From: a virus
Virus record (IMG/VR): IMGVR_UViG_3300027418_000039
Location: 1-28,792 of that record
Strand: one strand, 5' to 3'
Length of the DNA: 28,792 nucleotides
A model generated the notes under the pieces. The model ran no database searches. It was not told where the DNA came from and saw only the letters and a list, made by a program, of their open reading frames with translations. Within the stretch, counting starts at the first letter, position 1. Each line of letters opens with the position of its first letter. Positions 19,577 to 28,792 of this stretch are shown piece after piece. A program made the position numbers and the translations under genes.

Positions 19577-20059
19577 ATGCAATTAGGACAACGACTTGGC
19601 GAGGGCATAGACCCACGGATGTTTGTGCAGGATTACTCTGGCTTCACAAAAGCTGCGGAGATCCAAGCACAGGGGATGCAGAACCTTGGGCAAGGGATTG
19701 CAAAAGGGATAACTCAAGTTGGAGATTACTACAAGCAACAAAAGGAAAAGGCTAAGTCTGTTGATACGGCAAGCCGTATCGCTGGATTGCTGGAAGCTAA
19801 AGCACCAGACCTCGTTCCGGGGATTGGACAACTTAAAGCTACCCTTGATGACCAAGAGATACCATTATCTCAACGAATTTCCGCAGCGGAGTCATTATTC
19901 AGTACGATGAAGACTGGTTTTGAGGTGCAAAGCCTAATCAACCAAAACGCAATGATGGGACTTCGCCAGCAGAAGTTCGCGGCATCTCAAGGTGGCGGCG
20001 GTGGTGGCGGAGCAAAACCTACCGCATCTAGCAACGGAGGATTTAACCCCCTTGAATAA
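19577..20059 (+). CDS. Probable internal virion protein
   Basis: 160 residues, Gln/Ala/Lys-rich helices (AEIQAQGMQNLGQGIAKGITQ, YYKQQKEKAKSV) and a Gly run (seven Gly) before a Pro/Ser/Asn tail. No catalytic motif. Flanked by the PAPS-reductase-like gene and another helical protein, it most likely belongs to the ejection set. Start after AACAAC, no SD. Confidence 0.5.
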   Translation: MQLGQRLGEGIDPRMFVQDYSGFTKAAEIQAQGMQNLGQGIAKGITQVGDYYKQQKEKAKSVDTASRIAGLLEAKAPDLVPGIGQLKATLDDQEIPLSQRISAAESLFSTMKTGFEVQSLINQNAMMGLRQQKFAASQGGGGGGGAKPTASSNGGFNPLE

Positions 20060-20061
20060 TT

Positions 20062-20967
20062 ATGAATCTTCTTGAAACATTCACACAGGTTGTCCCAAAG
20101 GCTGGGCCAAAAGCTAAAGAGAAAATTGGAAATGCCCAGCAACGCATCGCACTATTAAGGGCTAGAGGATTTAATGCGGAAGCAGATGTTTTCGAGCAGG
20201 GATTGATGGGCAAAATTCAAAACAAAGCCTTTGAAACAATGGGCAATGATTTTGAAGCAATTGCTGAATTTTACGGATCAAACATTAAGGGTGAAGGCGC
20301 AACCAGACCACAAGACACCACAGTATCAGACACAGCTAAAAAGGAAGCTACCACCGCTGCGACTATTGCGGAATTAAATCAACTTGCCAAAAAATCTGCT
20401 GAAAGTGGGAATCAATTTGATCCATCTCTGGTACAATCCATTACAGCACTTGCTCAAGTAGACCCAGATAAGGCTAGGGAAATTGCTAAATCATCGCTTC
20501 CTATTCTTGAGAAAAAGGAAGAAGACAAAACGCCAAAGAAAACCCAAGCTGATGTTACATTCGAGCAGAATGCATCTGCAGCATTGCGATTTACAGATCA
20601 ATTGACTAACGCAATCACACAGTATGGAACATTTGAAATTGCATCTTCAGAGGGGTCTGCCAAACTTGGGCAGCTTCCATATCAAATGGCAATTGCATAT
20701 GCAAAGACTGTTGACCCAAGCTCCGTGGCAAGAGAGGGTGAAGTTGCCGCAGCACAGAAGTATTTAATTCCACTTGGGGCTGGTACTCGAAATGATACCG
20801 CATTGGCTGCTGCAAAATCTTTTAGGGCTGATATTTTGGAAAGGGTGAATCAGTACAAAAAATCAACTGGTTCAGATATTCAAATTGACACTGAGCCAAA
20901 GAAACCTGAAGAAAAACAAGAAGAGACAGTTGGCGGAATCAATTCGTTCTTCAATAAATTCAAATAA
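20062..20967 (+). CDS. Probable internal virion (ejection) protein
   Basis: 301 residues, helical and charged, with Lys/Glu-rich linkers (LEKKEEDKTPKKTQ, EPKKPEEKQEE) and a C-terminus VGGINSFFNKFK. A central helical part (FEQNASAALRFTDQLTNAITQ; QMAIAYAKTVDPSSVAREGEVAAAQKYL) resembles segments of phage internal proteins annotated as structural. No enzyme signature. Immediately upstream of the 2202-residue gene. Confidence 0.5.
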   Translation: MNLLETFTQVVPKAGPKAKEKIGNAQQRIALLRARGFNAEADVFEQGLMGKIQNKAFETMGNDFEAIAEFYGSNIKGEGATRPQDTTVSDTAKKEATTAATIAELNQLAKKSAESGNQFDPSLVQSITALAQVDPDKAREIAKSSLPILEKKEEDKTPKKTQADVTFEQNASAALRFTDQLTNAITQYGTFEIASSEGSAKLGQLPYQMAIAYAKTVDPSSVAREGEVAAAQKYLIPLGAGTRNDTALAAAKSFRADILERVNQYKKSTGSDIQIDTEPKKPEEKQEETVGGINSFFNKFK

Positions 20968-20985
20968 CAAACCACCTTTAAGGTA

Positions 20986-23900
20986 ATGGCATTCAATGTA
21001 CCCGAAGAAGAAAAGCCAGAATTTAACAAAAAAGTCCAAAGCGGACTTAATTTGTTTGCAAAGGATGTCCAAAGAACTCTTGGGCAACTAGAAGTTCTGC
21101 AACCACAGACTTTGGTTGAGGCGTACAACCAACCTGTTCAAGCCCCAATCGCCCGTGACCTGACTCCACTGGAGCAGTATGTTTACGAGCCTCAGCCAGT
21201 CCCAGAGGTTGGTAGTCTCACCGAGATGCCAGCGAGGGATAGCATGGTTGTTCCGCAGGAGCAGCCTCAAGTTGTATCAAACTTCGCCAATCAAGCAGAC
21301 GCGCAATTTGACAGGGATATGGTGTCCATCACGCCATACGAGCAAGCCGTTACTGATGTAATCGGAGCGGAGGTTGATTCGCTACGAAACGATGCTGGCG
21401 AAATCGCAAAATCACCATTGGAAGTTTTCTCTAAACCGCTAAACGCAAATAGCGTGCGCGCATTAGGGTTGGTAGATCAAGATGGGAATCCAACCGAAAG
21501 AGGTCAGTTGTTTTACAATCTCCAGCAGTCTGGAATGTTCAACGATGATGGAACCATTAACGAAAAGGGTCAGGCGTATCTTACTCCAATTGGGGAGATG
21601 GAAAACCCAGAGTGGTTTCAGCAACCCGGAAGCAAAGAGAAATTTGACATTCTGTGGGAGGATGGAGTTATCCGATCCAGTTCAACACCGGGTGAAATTC
21701 TTAGCAATGTTACAAAGTTTGCTGGAGATGCCGTTTATGGTGGTGCGGAATTGGCTCAACAGCAAGCAATGGGTCTGGCATACAACTCCAGAACTTGGGG
21801 TGGATTGCTGGGCATGGAAGACTCCAGACCAGACTATCTCAAGGCTCGTGGAGAAGCTACGGAATTATCCATAGCTGAAAACATGTACAAAAATGTTATT
21901 CAGACATCAAATTTGATTGATGTTGGTCTCGCTTCCGACAGGCAGTTTATTGATGAGTCGATTATGTCGCCATTATATGGTGCATTAGAGAAAATAACTG
22001 GCATTCAAAGACCTCAACCACAGGAAATTGATCAAGCTAACGCTAACATCAAAAACTCGAAAGATGCTCTGGTCGCGGCTCGTTACCAGCAGTGGGTGAC
22101 CGACCAGCGTCTAGCCAACATGGAAGCTGGGGAGATTGGCGAAACTGTTTTGGGGATTGATAATGCAGTTCAAAAAGCAGAAGCGGCAAAACAAGAACTT
22201 GGCGACGAGGAATTCAACAAGGTGTATGGAAGGGTTGGTGCGTTTACGAATATCGCTGGTGATCCGACCAATGTCATTCCTGCTGCATTTGCCGTAAAGG
22301 CATCAAGAGCAGTGCCACTTGCCTCTAGGACAATGCTTAATGCCCAGAAGACAATGGGTAACATTGCCGCAATGGATATTGCAATCGCTCAAGGCAATAC
22401 CGCTGTTCAAGCAAGTCGAGCGGCATTGGCAAAGGTTGAGCCGACAGTCAATCTTGCGCAGCGTATGGCTGCTAATTTTGCTGAAGGAGCAAAAACTCAA
22501 CCAGCACTACTCGAAAGATCGGCAAAGGCATCACAGATCGCAAATAGGGTAACTGCTGAAGCTAATCAAATTAGATCAACGCTTCCAACTATTACATCCG
22601 AGCTTGATAACCTGATTACAAAACGCAATAGCCTAGCTACCAGAATTCCAGAAGCCTACTCACAGAAGGTTCTGCAAACGATGGAGCTTGGTAGGCAGAT
22701 GCGAGCTATGCCAGCAAAGGCGGTTGGGGCAACCTTGGAGCGTGTTGGTGACACTATTTCAAAGACCGACACGGCAGTCACAAACTTCCTGCAAGAGCGT
22801 GGTCTAGATCAAATGTACACCGCTGCCGTTGGCGCAGCCGGGGTTGTTGGTTTGGCTGGAAACCCCATTATTGGCGCACTTGGCGCAGGGGCGGCAGCAC
22901 TCAAGACAGGCAAGGTTCTGTCCAACTATGGAAAGCTATTTCGTTATGTCGGCAAGGAAATGGAGAATGTGCGTGGTCAGATTCCATTCTGGAAGCGTGT
23001 AGCGGCACATACCGCGCCCGGTTCATTGGGTCGTGGGTTTGCACACACATTCAACATGCTAGACTTGGGTGGTGTCACCTCCGACACGCTACGCAGGACT
23101 GGTCGTGGTATTGCCGCAGCCGCACCTACGGACTTGATGTTTGAATACCTGTCTGATGGTGCCGACATGCGTCCAGAGACCATGTACCAAGCCGCAGCAG
23201 AATCGCTTGTCATTGGAGGATCGTTTGCCGCAGCTGGCGGCGCATTCATGGGAACCAAGAAGCGCATGCGCGAGCTTTCCATTGGTGACGAACTCAACTT
23301 TAGGCGCAACTTGACCGACACCCGCCAGAAGGCGTTGTTTGAAGCAATTCCCGCTGGCACTCGCAGGGCCATTTCTACTTACGCCATTGCCAACCCAACA
23401 CTCAACTACACCTTTAAGGACTCTGGTGCTAGTAGGTACGACCCCAACACCAACACGGCAGTTATCAATGTGAAGTCAACCAACCCGATTCAGGCACTGG
23501 TTGCACATGAAACGCTCCACCACACGGTCATCAAGAACAACATGGAACCCGGCATCTCTGCCCTGTTCCTAGGTGACACCAAGAACAACACGGTTGGTGG
23601 TTTGTTCCGTTCTAGGGATGGAAAGCTAGACCCTAATTTTGAGGCATTCCGCGATGGTTACTACAAGCGTCTTGGTGTCGAGGGTATGTCCAACGCCGAA
23701 AGGGATGCCATTTACCCGCTCGACAAGATTGCGGTGGAGTACTTCATCGAGAAGCACGCTGACCAGTACGCTGCAATGGCTGAAAGTGGTGAGCTTGGCG
23801 CGGTTGCCTCTAGTGGTGCTGCTAGGCGCAAGCTTGGATCAATCCTTGAGACCGTCCTGCCGAGGATTCCAGTCCTCAAAGACCTCCACTTCAAGAGCGG

Positions 23901-26900
23901 CGGGATGATCGACAAGAATGGTGCGTGGGTGACTGGAAACGGCATCCTAGACGCAGAAGGTGTCAAGCGAGACCCGATCACCAACAAGATGTTCCGCGAC
24001 ATGAACAGGCGCAGTGCAGGGCTTGTTCCGGGGCAGTTTGACCCTCTCATGAGCGACAAGCCAGACTCTGGTGCGCCGATCCTGCTAAACCCATCTGACA
24101 GCATTGATGCCGAGCTTCTTCACCCGCTGGTGCAGGTGGACGATGCCAACAAGCCGATCATGAAGGACGGCAAGCCTGTGGCACTGGATAGGGCTACAGA
24201 GCTTTCGCGTGCGCTTGCAGGGCTTACTGCCAAGGAAATCTTGCAGAGGAAGAGGGCGGAGAACTATGCCCCAGAAAAGGGTGAGGCACATGTGGACGAC
24301 GAGGGGCAATTCCAGCCCGGATGGTTGTCCAACGATGTACTCACCGAGATGTTCGCTAAAAACAAGTACAACCAAGAGCAGAAGCGCATCATCCGAGAGA
24401 TGAACAAGCTGATCCGCAAGGGTGCTGGAGATCGCGTTGTCATGATCAACTTCCCTGCTACTACCCGCAACAAGGCTGGGAAGGTAGTTTACAAGCCGCA
24501 GGGTGCTACTCTCCGCGACACGGTTCCAGTAGCTGTCACCATCTCCAAGGACGGAAACCTGCTATTCGGACTCATGTCCGTCACAAAGCTGCATGAGAAC
24601 ATCCAGAAACGCTCACAGGACAGACGCGGCAAGAAGCTGTATGGTGGCAATGTGGATTTGATTTTGCGCGACACGCAGGCGATGATGGACTACCACAAGC
24701 AAGGCGTAGACAGCATTGAATTCTTCAAGCAGAAGTATGGTGCGGTCGAGGCAGACGAGCGTAAGAAGTTCATTAACACGATGTTCGGTCTACTCAACCA
24801 AAAGGAGCAGGCAGTTCTCAACCCAATCCTGCTGGAGGATGGAGTAAAAAGCCGTGACAATGTCTACCGCACCTACCGCGCAGATCGCGTCAGCAAGGCA
24901 GTTCCAATGTCGCCAGACGAGTATCCAGCAATGCCATTCAGCTACGAGGCAGTGAGTGCCGTGCGGATGCCAGAGCAACGCCAGATGCCAGAGGTTTCCC
25001 CAGAAGACATCAACCCCGTAGCCAACAAGCAGGAGGCACAAGGTCTGTGGGCAGACGGCAAACGGATGTTTGCTCTCAACGAGATGGATGAGAAGCTGAC
25101 CCCGATCACATCCAAGGCGATGCTGGACTCGTATTCAGCAGATGCTATCGGGTGGATGGAGCCAGAGGCGAAAACCCGCTTCATGCCAGAACCAGTACCA
25201 GTTGCCAAGACATCAGACGAGGCATTGCAAGAAAGTGAGTCTGGAGAGCTTCAATCAACTGGAGTTGATGTTCCTGAATCTGTTGACGAGCAATCGGTAA
25301 TTTCTAATGCAATCAAGGTTGCAAACTCACAATCGTGGAGAAAAGGGCGAGACTTTAAACTTGAGATTCAACGCAGAGTTCTTGATGCCGCAGAAAAAGC
25401 GGGTGTCAAGCTATCTGAGAGAAGCTTGGAATCAATTGAATATCTTGCAAGAGTTGGACTGAAAGATGCGCTAATTGCACTAGAACAGAACCCAAATGCC
25501 ATTGGTTGGTATGACGAGAAAACCAAGCAAGCCCTTGGTGTGATGTCGCTAATGTTCCCAGAAATCGCAACAGATCAAAACGCTCGCTTTGCATTTACTT
25601 GGGCATTGGCTGTAACATCAAACGGACTCAAGGTGGACAAGAACTTTGAGCTGGCAGAACGAGTGTATCGTGAATATCGCAATACAGGGAAAATGCCTAC
25701 CAACATTCAAGCTGGTCAGGCACAGAAAGCGATTAACAAAAGTCTCGATTTGTTCAATCAACTTATTGGTGAGTGGGGAATTGATAACACCCGTCAATTC
25801 ATGCAGACTGATTTTACTGTTGGTGAAATAGCGCGATTAGGAGTTGTATCAAAAACAGATAAAAAAGAAGTAAAACCGGGTGGAGAGCATTCAGACACTA
25901 TAGTTCGAGGATCAGCTATTCTTGGGCCAAAAATTGGCAACGGATTCTTCTCAAATTTATATGGTTTATTTGATGCTCTAACTATGGATCGTTGGTTGGT
26001 TCGTACTTGGGGAAGGTGGACTGGAACGCTCGTTGAGTTGAATCCAGAACTGACGCAAAACGCAAAAACAAGGCTTGAGGAAACCCAATCACAATTGACA
26101 GATTCCGAAAAATCTCTAATGGATAAAGTTATTGGGAAAGATATATCCCAAATGACTACGGAAGAGCTTGCTTTTGCCATTCAAAAAGCATCCATGAAAC
26201 CAAAATTGCGAGAAGCAATGAATGCAACCGCAATGGGTGAGGAGTTTCGAATGGCCGGAAATGGACTAGCTAAATACCTTGATGGGCAAAAAGAAGCCCC
26301 AGCAAACCCAGCAGAACGCAACTTTATCCGAGAAATCTTCGGTTTAATGCTTGACGAACTTAGGGCAGATCCAAAATATAAAGACCTGACGATGGCAGAC
26401 TTGCAGGCAGTCCTGTGGTATGCTGAAAAACGCCTTTATGAAACCGCTAAGGTTAAAGCAGATCAAGATGCAATTGACTCGTCAGATGCTGACGGATACG
26501 AAGATGACGAGGCCCCAGACTACGCAAACGCCGCAATTGGCGTTGCTCGTAAAAACGGAGTTCCATCAAAAAGAATAAACGAAGTATTAGAGAAAATAAA
26601 AAATGACGGCGCAACAATTACACAATCTTCAGATGAAGGACGGAGTAGAACTGAAGACCAGCAGCAGAAAAGTGCTGGAGGGTTTGCTGGCAAACAAAAG
26701 CAACAGTTCAAACAATATGTCTCAGTCTCAAGAGTTAGACGAAATCGGACGGGCAATGAAAAGGCACTCTGGTCTTACCAGACAAGAAGCGGAGTCGATA
26801 GTGGCGACACAGGGGTTCTAAAACCAAAGGCCAAAAAGAATCTAGGTGTAAAGTACATTTCTGAGTGGAAGCCGGGAAGGAAGCTTTCAAATACATTTAG

Positions 26901-27594
26901 AAATAATGGTCTTCCTGTTGTCAAGTTCTTGGAGCTTGATCCCTCTGACCAAGTATCAGCGAAAAAGTTCGCAGATACCATCCAACAAAGCAAAGACGAG
27001 TCACCTCACGGTGCTGCAGTTTATGTTTACCCGGTAGAGGATTACCAAGGAATGAAGTTGTTCCTTTCGGATTCGGGCAAGTCTGGATTTGCGGTCAAGC
27101 CTGATGGTGATATTGTTTCTGTATTCTCAATGGAAAAGGGAAGTGGGCGCAGCATTATGGAAGCGGCTATTTCCGCTGGTGGAAAAAAACTGGATGCATT
27201 TGATACCATTCTTCCAGAGTTTTACGGAACGCATGGTTTTGTGGAGGCGGCAAGAATTCCTTGGAATGACGAATTTGCCCCGGATGGCTGGGATAAAAAC
27301 GCCTTTAAGAAGTTCAACAATGGTGAACCAGATGTTGTTATGATGGTGCTTGATCCAAGCCTTGAGGGAGAGTATCAGCCAAGAACGGATATTTATACTA
27401 CTGATTATGATCAGGCTGTAGAAATGCAAAATGCCATGTTAAAAAAAGCCGCTAGAAGCAGGCCCAAAAAAGCCTCTGCGGACATTCAAAAACCAACCGC
27501 AACACCTAATCAATCTGCGCCTAAAAAACCAGCAAGGAAGTCACAAGCAAAAGGTAACGCTTCAGCTATTGCAAACGCCGCAAAGCTGAAGTAA
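20986..27594 (+). CDS. Giant polyvalent-type internal virion protein (2202 residues)
   Basis: The largest gene here. Visible parts: Pro/Gln-rich N-terminus; long helical region to ~600; hydrophobic Gly/Ala segment at 610-643, possibly membrane-active; helical Ala-rich segments; zinc-peptidase motif HETLHH (His841, Glu842, His845) with Glu-rich sequence downstream; a large helical domain about 1430-1680 (NPNAIGWYDEKTK ... RTWGRWTG) of a type shared by phage large polyvalent proteins; a C-terminal alpha/beta domain about 1955-2135 (SGFAVKPDGDIVSVF, DAFDTILPEFYGTHGF) that looks GNAT-like; and a Lys-rich tail. Multi-enzyme polyvalent proteins are thought to be injected with the DNA to protect it. 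Only the HExxH site is clear; the other domain names are inference. Confidence 0.65.
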   Translation: MAFNVPEEEKPEFNKKVQSGLNLFAKDVQRTLGQLEVLQPQTLVEAYNQPVQAPIARDLTPLEQYVYEPQPVPEVGSLTEMPARDSMVVPQEQPQVVSNFANQADAQFDRDMVSITPYEQAVTDVIGAEVDSLRNDAGEIAKSPLEVFSKPLNANSVRALGLVDQDGNPTERGQLFYNLQQSGMFNDDGTINEKGQAYLTPIGEMENPEWFQQPGSKEKFDILWEDGVIRSSSTPGEILSNVTKFAGDAVYGGAELAQQQAMGLAYNSRTWGGLLGMEDSRPDYLKARGEATELSIAENMYKNVIQTSNLIDVGLASDRQFIDESIMSPLYGALEKITGIQRPQPQEIDQANANIKNSKDALVAARYQQWVTDQRLANMEAGEIGETVLGIDNAVQKAEAAKQELGDEEFNKVYGRVGAFTNIAGDPTNVIPAAFAVKASRAVPLASRTMLNAQKTMGNIAAMDIAIAQGNTAVQASRAALAKVEPTVNLAQRMAANFAEGAKTQPALLERSAKASQIANRVTAEANQIRSTLPTITSELDNLITKRNSLATRIPEAYSQKVLQTMELGRQMRAMPAKAVGATLERVGDTISKTDTAVTNFLQERGLDQMYTAAVGAAGVVGLAGNPIIGALGAGAAALKTGKVLSNYGKLFRYVGKEMENVRGQIPFWKRVAAHTAPGSLGRGFAHTFNMLDLGGVTSDTLRRTGRGIAAAAPTDLMFEYLSDGADMRPETMYQAAAESLVIGGSFAAAGGAFMGTKKRMRELSIGDELNFRRNLTDTRQKALFEAIPAGTRRAISTYAIANPTLNYTFKDSGASRYDPNTNTAVINVKSTNPIQALVAHETLHHTVIKNNMEPGISALFLGDTKNNTVGGLFRSRDGKLDPNFEAFRDGYYKRLGVEGMSNAERDAIYPLDKIAVEYFIEKHADQYAAMAESGELGAVASSGAARRKLGSILETVLPRIPVLKDLHFKSGGMIDKNGAWVTGNGILDAEGVKRDPITNKMFRDMNRRSAGLVPGQFDPLMSDKPDSGAPILLNPSDSIDAELLHPLVQVDDANKPIMKDGKPVALDRATELSRALAGLTAKEILQRKRAENYAPEKGEAHVDDEGQFQPGWLSNDVLTEMFAKNKYNQEQKRIIREMNKLIRKGAGDRVVMINFPATTRNKAGKVVYKPQGATLRDTVPVAVTISKDGNLLFGLMSVTKLHENIQKRSQDRRGKKLYGGNVDLILRDTQAMMDYHKQGVDSIEFFKQKYGAVEADERKKFINTMFGLLNQKEQAVLNPILLEDGVKSRDNVYRTYRADRVSKAVPMSPDEYPAMPFSYEAVSAVRMPEQRQMPEVSPEDINPVANKQEAQGLWADGKRMFALNEMDEKLTPITSKAMLDSYSADAIGWMEPEAKTRFMPEPVPVAKTSDEALQESESGELQSTGVDVPESVDEQSVISNAIKVANSQSWRKGRDFKLEIQRRVLDAAEKAGVKLSERSLESIEYLARVGLKDALIALEQNPNAIGWYDEKTKQALGVMSLMFPEIATDQNARFAFTWALAVTSNGLKVDKNFELAERVYREYRNTGKMPTNIQAGQAQKAINKSLDLFNQLIGEWGIDNTRQFMQTDFTVGEIARLGVVSKTDKKEVKPGGEHSDTIVRGSAILGPKIGNGFFSNLYGLFDALTMDRWLVRTWGRWTGTLVELNPELTQNAKTRLEETQSQLTDSEKSLMDKVIGKDISQMTTEELAFAIQKASMKPKLREAMNATAMGEEFRMAGNGLAKYLDGQKEAPANPAERNFIREIFGLMLDELRADPKYKDLTMADLQAVLWYAEKRLYETAKVKADQDAIDSSDADGYEDDEAPDYANAAIGVARKNGVPSKRINEVLEKIKNDGATITQSSDEGRSRTEDQQQKSAGGFAGKQKQQFKQYVSVSRVRRNRTGNEKALWSYQTRSGVDSGDTGVLKPKAKKNLGVKYISEWKPGRKLSNTFRNNGLPVVKFLELDPSDQVSAKKFADTIQQSKDESPHGAAVYVYPVEDYQGMKLFLSDSGKSGFAVKPDGDIVSVFSMEKGSGRSIMEAAISAGGKKLDAFDTILPEFYGTHGFVEAARIPWNDEFAPDGWDKNAFKKFNNGEPDVVMMVLDPSLEGEYQPRTDIYTTDYDQAVEMQNAMLKKAARSRPKKASADIQKPTATPNQSAPKKPARKSQAKGNASAIANAAKLK

Positions 27595-27605
27595 AACTAA
27601 CCACC

Positions 27606-28145
27606 ATGAGCGAGAAACTAACCGCAGAACCAGATCAGGAATGGTTCGCAGAGGTCATGCGTCGAGCCGAGGAACACGGCAACAGGCAGCGTGTGGAGTT
27701 CTGGAACCCGCAGGCTGCGGCAAAGTGCCTCTGGCTGCTCGCACAGGGGAAGTCTATCAAGTCCACCTCCGAGATCACCGGGCTTGCCCGTGACACCGTG
27801 CGGTCGCTCATGTGGCGGCACAGCGACACTCTGGAGACGAAGCGTAAGGAGTTCAGCCAGAAGTACGCGATGGCGGCGGAGACCTACACCGACCTGCTAT
27901 TTGCAAAGGCAGACCAGTTGTCAGACGACCCCGACCAACTCAAGAACATCTCCCCAGACCGACTGGCGATCACCGTTGGAGTTTTAACGGACAAGTCTAT
28001 GCAGCTCTCTGGCATGGCTACTGCGGTCGTGGAACACAGGCAGGGTGCGAGTATCGACGATGCCGCCAAGATGATCGCAGAGGCTAAATCTCGCATCGCC
28101 AGCAAGGTGAAGGCGCAGGCAGTCGAGGCTGAAATTGTCGCATGA
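27606..28145 (+). CDS. Terminase small subunit-like protein
   Basis: 179 residues, leader AACTAACCACC. An N-terminal HTH (CLWLLAQGKSIKSTSEITGLARDTVRSLMWRH, about residues 42-73) is followed by helices likely to oligomerise (KYAMAAETYTDLLFAKADQL) and an Ala/Lys-rich C-terminus. Position one gene before the large terminase fits the DNA-recognition subunit that starts packaging. Sequence diversity in this family is high, so the call rests partly on context. Confidence 0.65.
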   Translation: MSEKLTAEPDQEWFAEVMRRAEEHGNRQRVEFWNPQAAAKCLWLLAQGKSIKSTSEITGLARDTVRSLMWRHSDTLETKRKEFSQKYAMAAETYTDLLFAKADQLSDDPDQLKNISPDRLAITVGVLTDKSMQLSGMATAVVEHRQGASIDDAAKMIAEAKSRIASKVKAQAVEAEIVA

Positions 28146-28498
28146 TCCCAGAACCAGAATCCAGACACGCAGACCACCTCAAGGATGGTGGGAATCCAGT
28201 TCGCCACTACATGGTCGAGCATGACGGCACGCAGCACAAGTGCCACACGCTATCCTACGCCTCGTACTTGGCCGAGAAGTTCAACGCTAAGGTTTGGAAT
28301 GTAGTGCTGGAGAAGTACATTGAGCCACACATAGGCATATGCAGGTACTGCCACAGGCATCGCGAGCTTCATTTTGTTGACGGGAATAGAGGGTCATTCC
28401 CAGCGGAAGAGGATACATTTGGATGCCCTGAATGCGGAAGTGTTTATCGGATAATCGACATCCTCATGGAAACGGACGCATACAAGACCAACCCATGA
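28142..28498 (+). CDS. Zinc-ribbon protein between the terminase genes
   Basis: 118 residues, ATGA overlap with the small terminase gene. Cys67/Cys70 (CRYC) and Cys95/Cys98 (CPEC) form a likely zinc ribbon; the rest is His-rich (RHYMVEHDGTQHKCHT). No nuclease motif. Its stop overlaps the large terminase start, so all three genes are translationally coupled. It may assist packaging or be a late regulator; unknown. Confidence 0.6.
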   Translation: MIPEPESRHADHLKDGGNPVRHYMVEHDGTQHKCHTLSYASYLAEKFNAKVWNVVLEKYIEPHIGICRYCHRHRELHFVDGNRGSFPAEEDTFGCPECGSVYRIIDILMETDAYKTNP

Positions 28499-28792
28499 AG
28501 TGGCGTACCCACCAGATCCTTTCCCCTCCGACCGATGAGGAAATCTCCCTCATGGAACCTACAGACCTTGTGGAGCTGCACAGGGTCTACCACGAAGCCG
28601 TAGACAACGCTGAACGCGATCCGTACCGCTTTGGCTTCCGACTCCCACACTGGGCGAAGGCAGAGGATCAGCTACAGGAGGTCAACGAGATTGTAGCACT
28701 TGGCGGCAACCGCAGCGGCAAGACGCAGTGGGGTGCATTCTCCGTGGTGCGTGCGGCTATTGAGAACCCTAATGCCGAGATCATGTGCTTTG
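28495..28792 (+). CDS. terL: Terminase large subunit, 3' end cut by window edge
   Basis: First 99 residues only. The N-terminal ATPase begins with WAKAEDQLQEVNEIVALGGN and a canonical Walker A GGNRSGKT (70-77), as in large terminases, which pump DNA into the capsid and cut it. The Walker B and nuclease domains lie outside the window. Start in an ATGA overlap with the preceding gene. Confidence 0.85.
   Translation, partial: MKWRTHQILSPPTDEEISLMEPTDLVELHRVYHEAVDNAERDPYRFGFRLPHWAKAEDQLQEVNEIVALGGNRSGKTQWGAFSVVRAAIENPNAEIMCF

Noticed and set aside
26603-26821. 72-codon frame inside the giant gene on the plus strand
   Set aside because: Shadow frame within a continuous large gene; no start signal or motif.
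1-28792. CRISPR arrays, insertion sequences or rRNA
   Set aside because: No regularly spaced repeat array, transposase motif or rRNA-like sequence was seen on either strand.

Overview
This window is a continuous piece of a tailed double-stranded DNA phage genome. The layout suggests a podovirus-like virion: a large tail-hub protein, a collar-domain tail fibre, and a run of internal (ejection) virion proteins ending in a 2202-residue giant. The window is open at both ends. The left edge cuts a structural gene and the right edge cuts the terminase large subunit gene. No integrase, excisionase or CI-like repressor was recognised, so a lytic lifestyle is the default reading, but a lysogeny module outside the window cannot be excluded. 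The host cannot be named from the sequence. Most non-overlapping genes lack a Shine-Dalgarno (SD) sequence and instead have CA-rich leaders (ACCAACCA-like). This would suit a phylum with relaxed SD use, such as Verrucomicrobiota or Bacteroidota, but that is only a guess.

Layout, left to right. (1) 1-2.9 kb: end of a structural gene, a tail protein with a C-terminal SGNH esterase domain, two very small holin-like membrane proteins and an M15-type endolysin. (2) 2.9-3.4 kb: a lone minus-strand HNH endonuclease gene with its own promoter. (3) 3.4-12.8 kb: a tightly packed early/middle region on the plus strand, with many ATGA overlaps. It holds a zincin, a metallophosphoesterase, an Erf annealing protein, a RecE-like nuclease, an SSB-like protein, an orphan DnaA domain IV protein, a PD-(D/E)XK-like protein, a DUF1599/Nmad1 protein, many tiny proteins (five of them membrane microproteins), a winged-helix initiator with four iterons inside its gene, and a DnaB-like helicase. 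(4) 12.8-13.84 kb: about 1 kb without a convincing protein gene, containing a strong terminator, a minus-strand tRNA-Asn(GTT) and several repeats and hairpins. (5) 13.84-27.6 kb: a second late module (tail hub, tail fibre, internal proteins, a PAPS-reductase-like gene, the giant polyvalent-type protein). (6) 27.6 kb to the end: small terminase, a zinc-ribbon protein, and the start of the large terminase.

How the genes work together. Erf, the RecE-like nuclease and the SSB-like protein form a recombination set. The initiator gene carries an origin organised like lambda ori inside gene O, and the helicase gene follows directly. The late genes build the tail and the protein set ejected with the DNA.

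The most unusual signal is a pair of leader RNAs at about 6864-6925 and 7210-7265. They have different stem sequences but the same fold: a 7-bp closing stem, two hairpins, then A-GGGCAA able to pair with the loop of the second hairpin, just before a start codon. Four of the seven closing base pairs differ by compensatory changes, which argues for a conserved structured cis-acting RNA. I cannot match it to a known class from memory.
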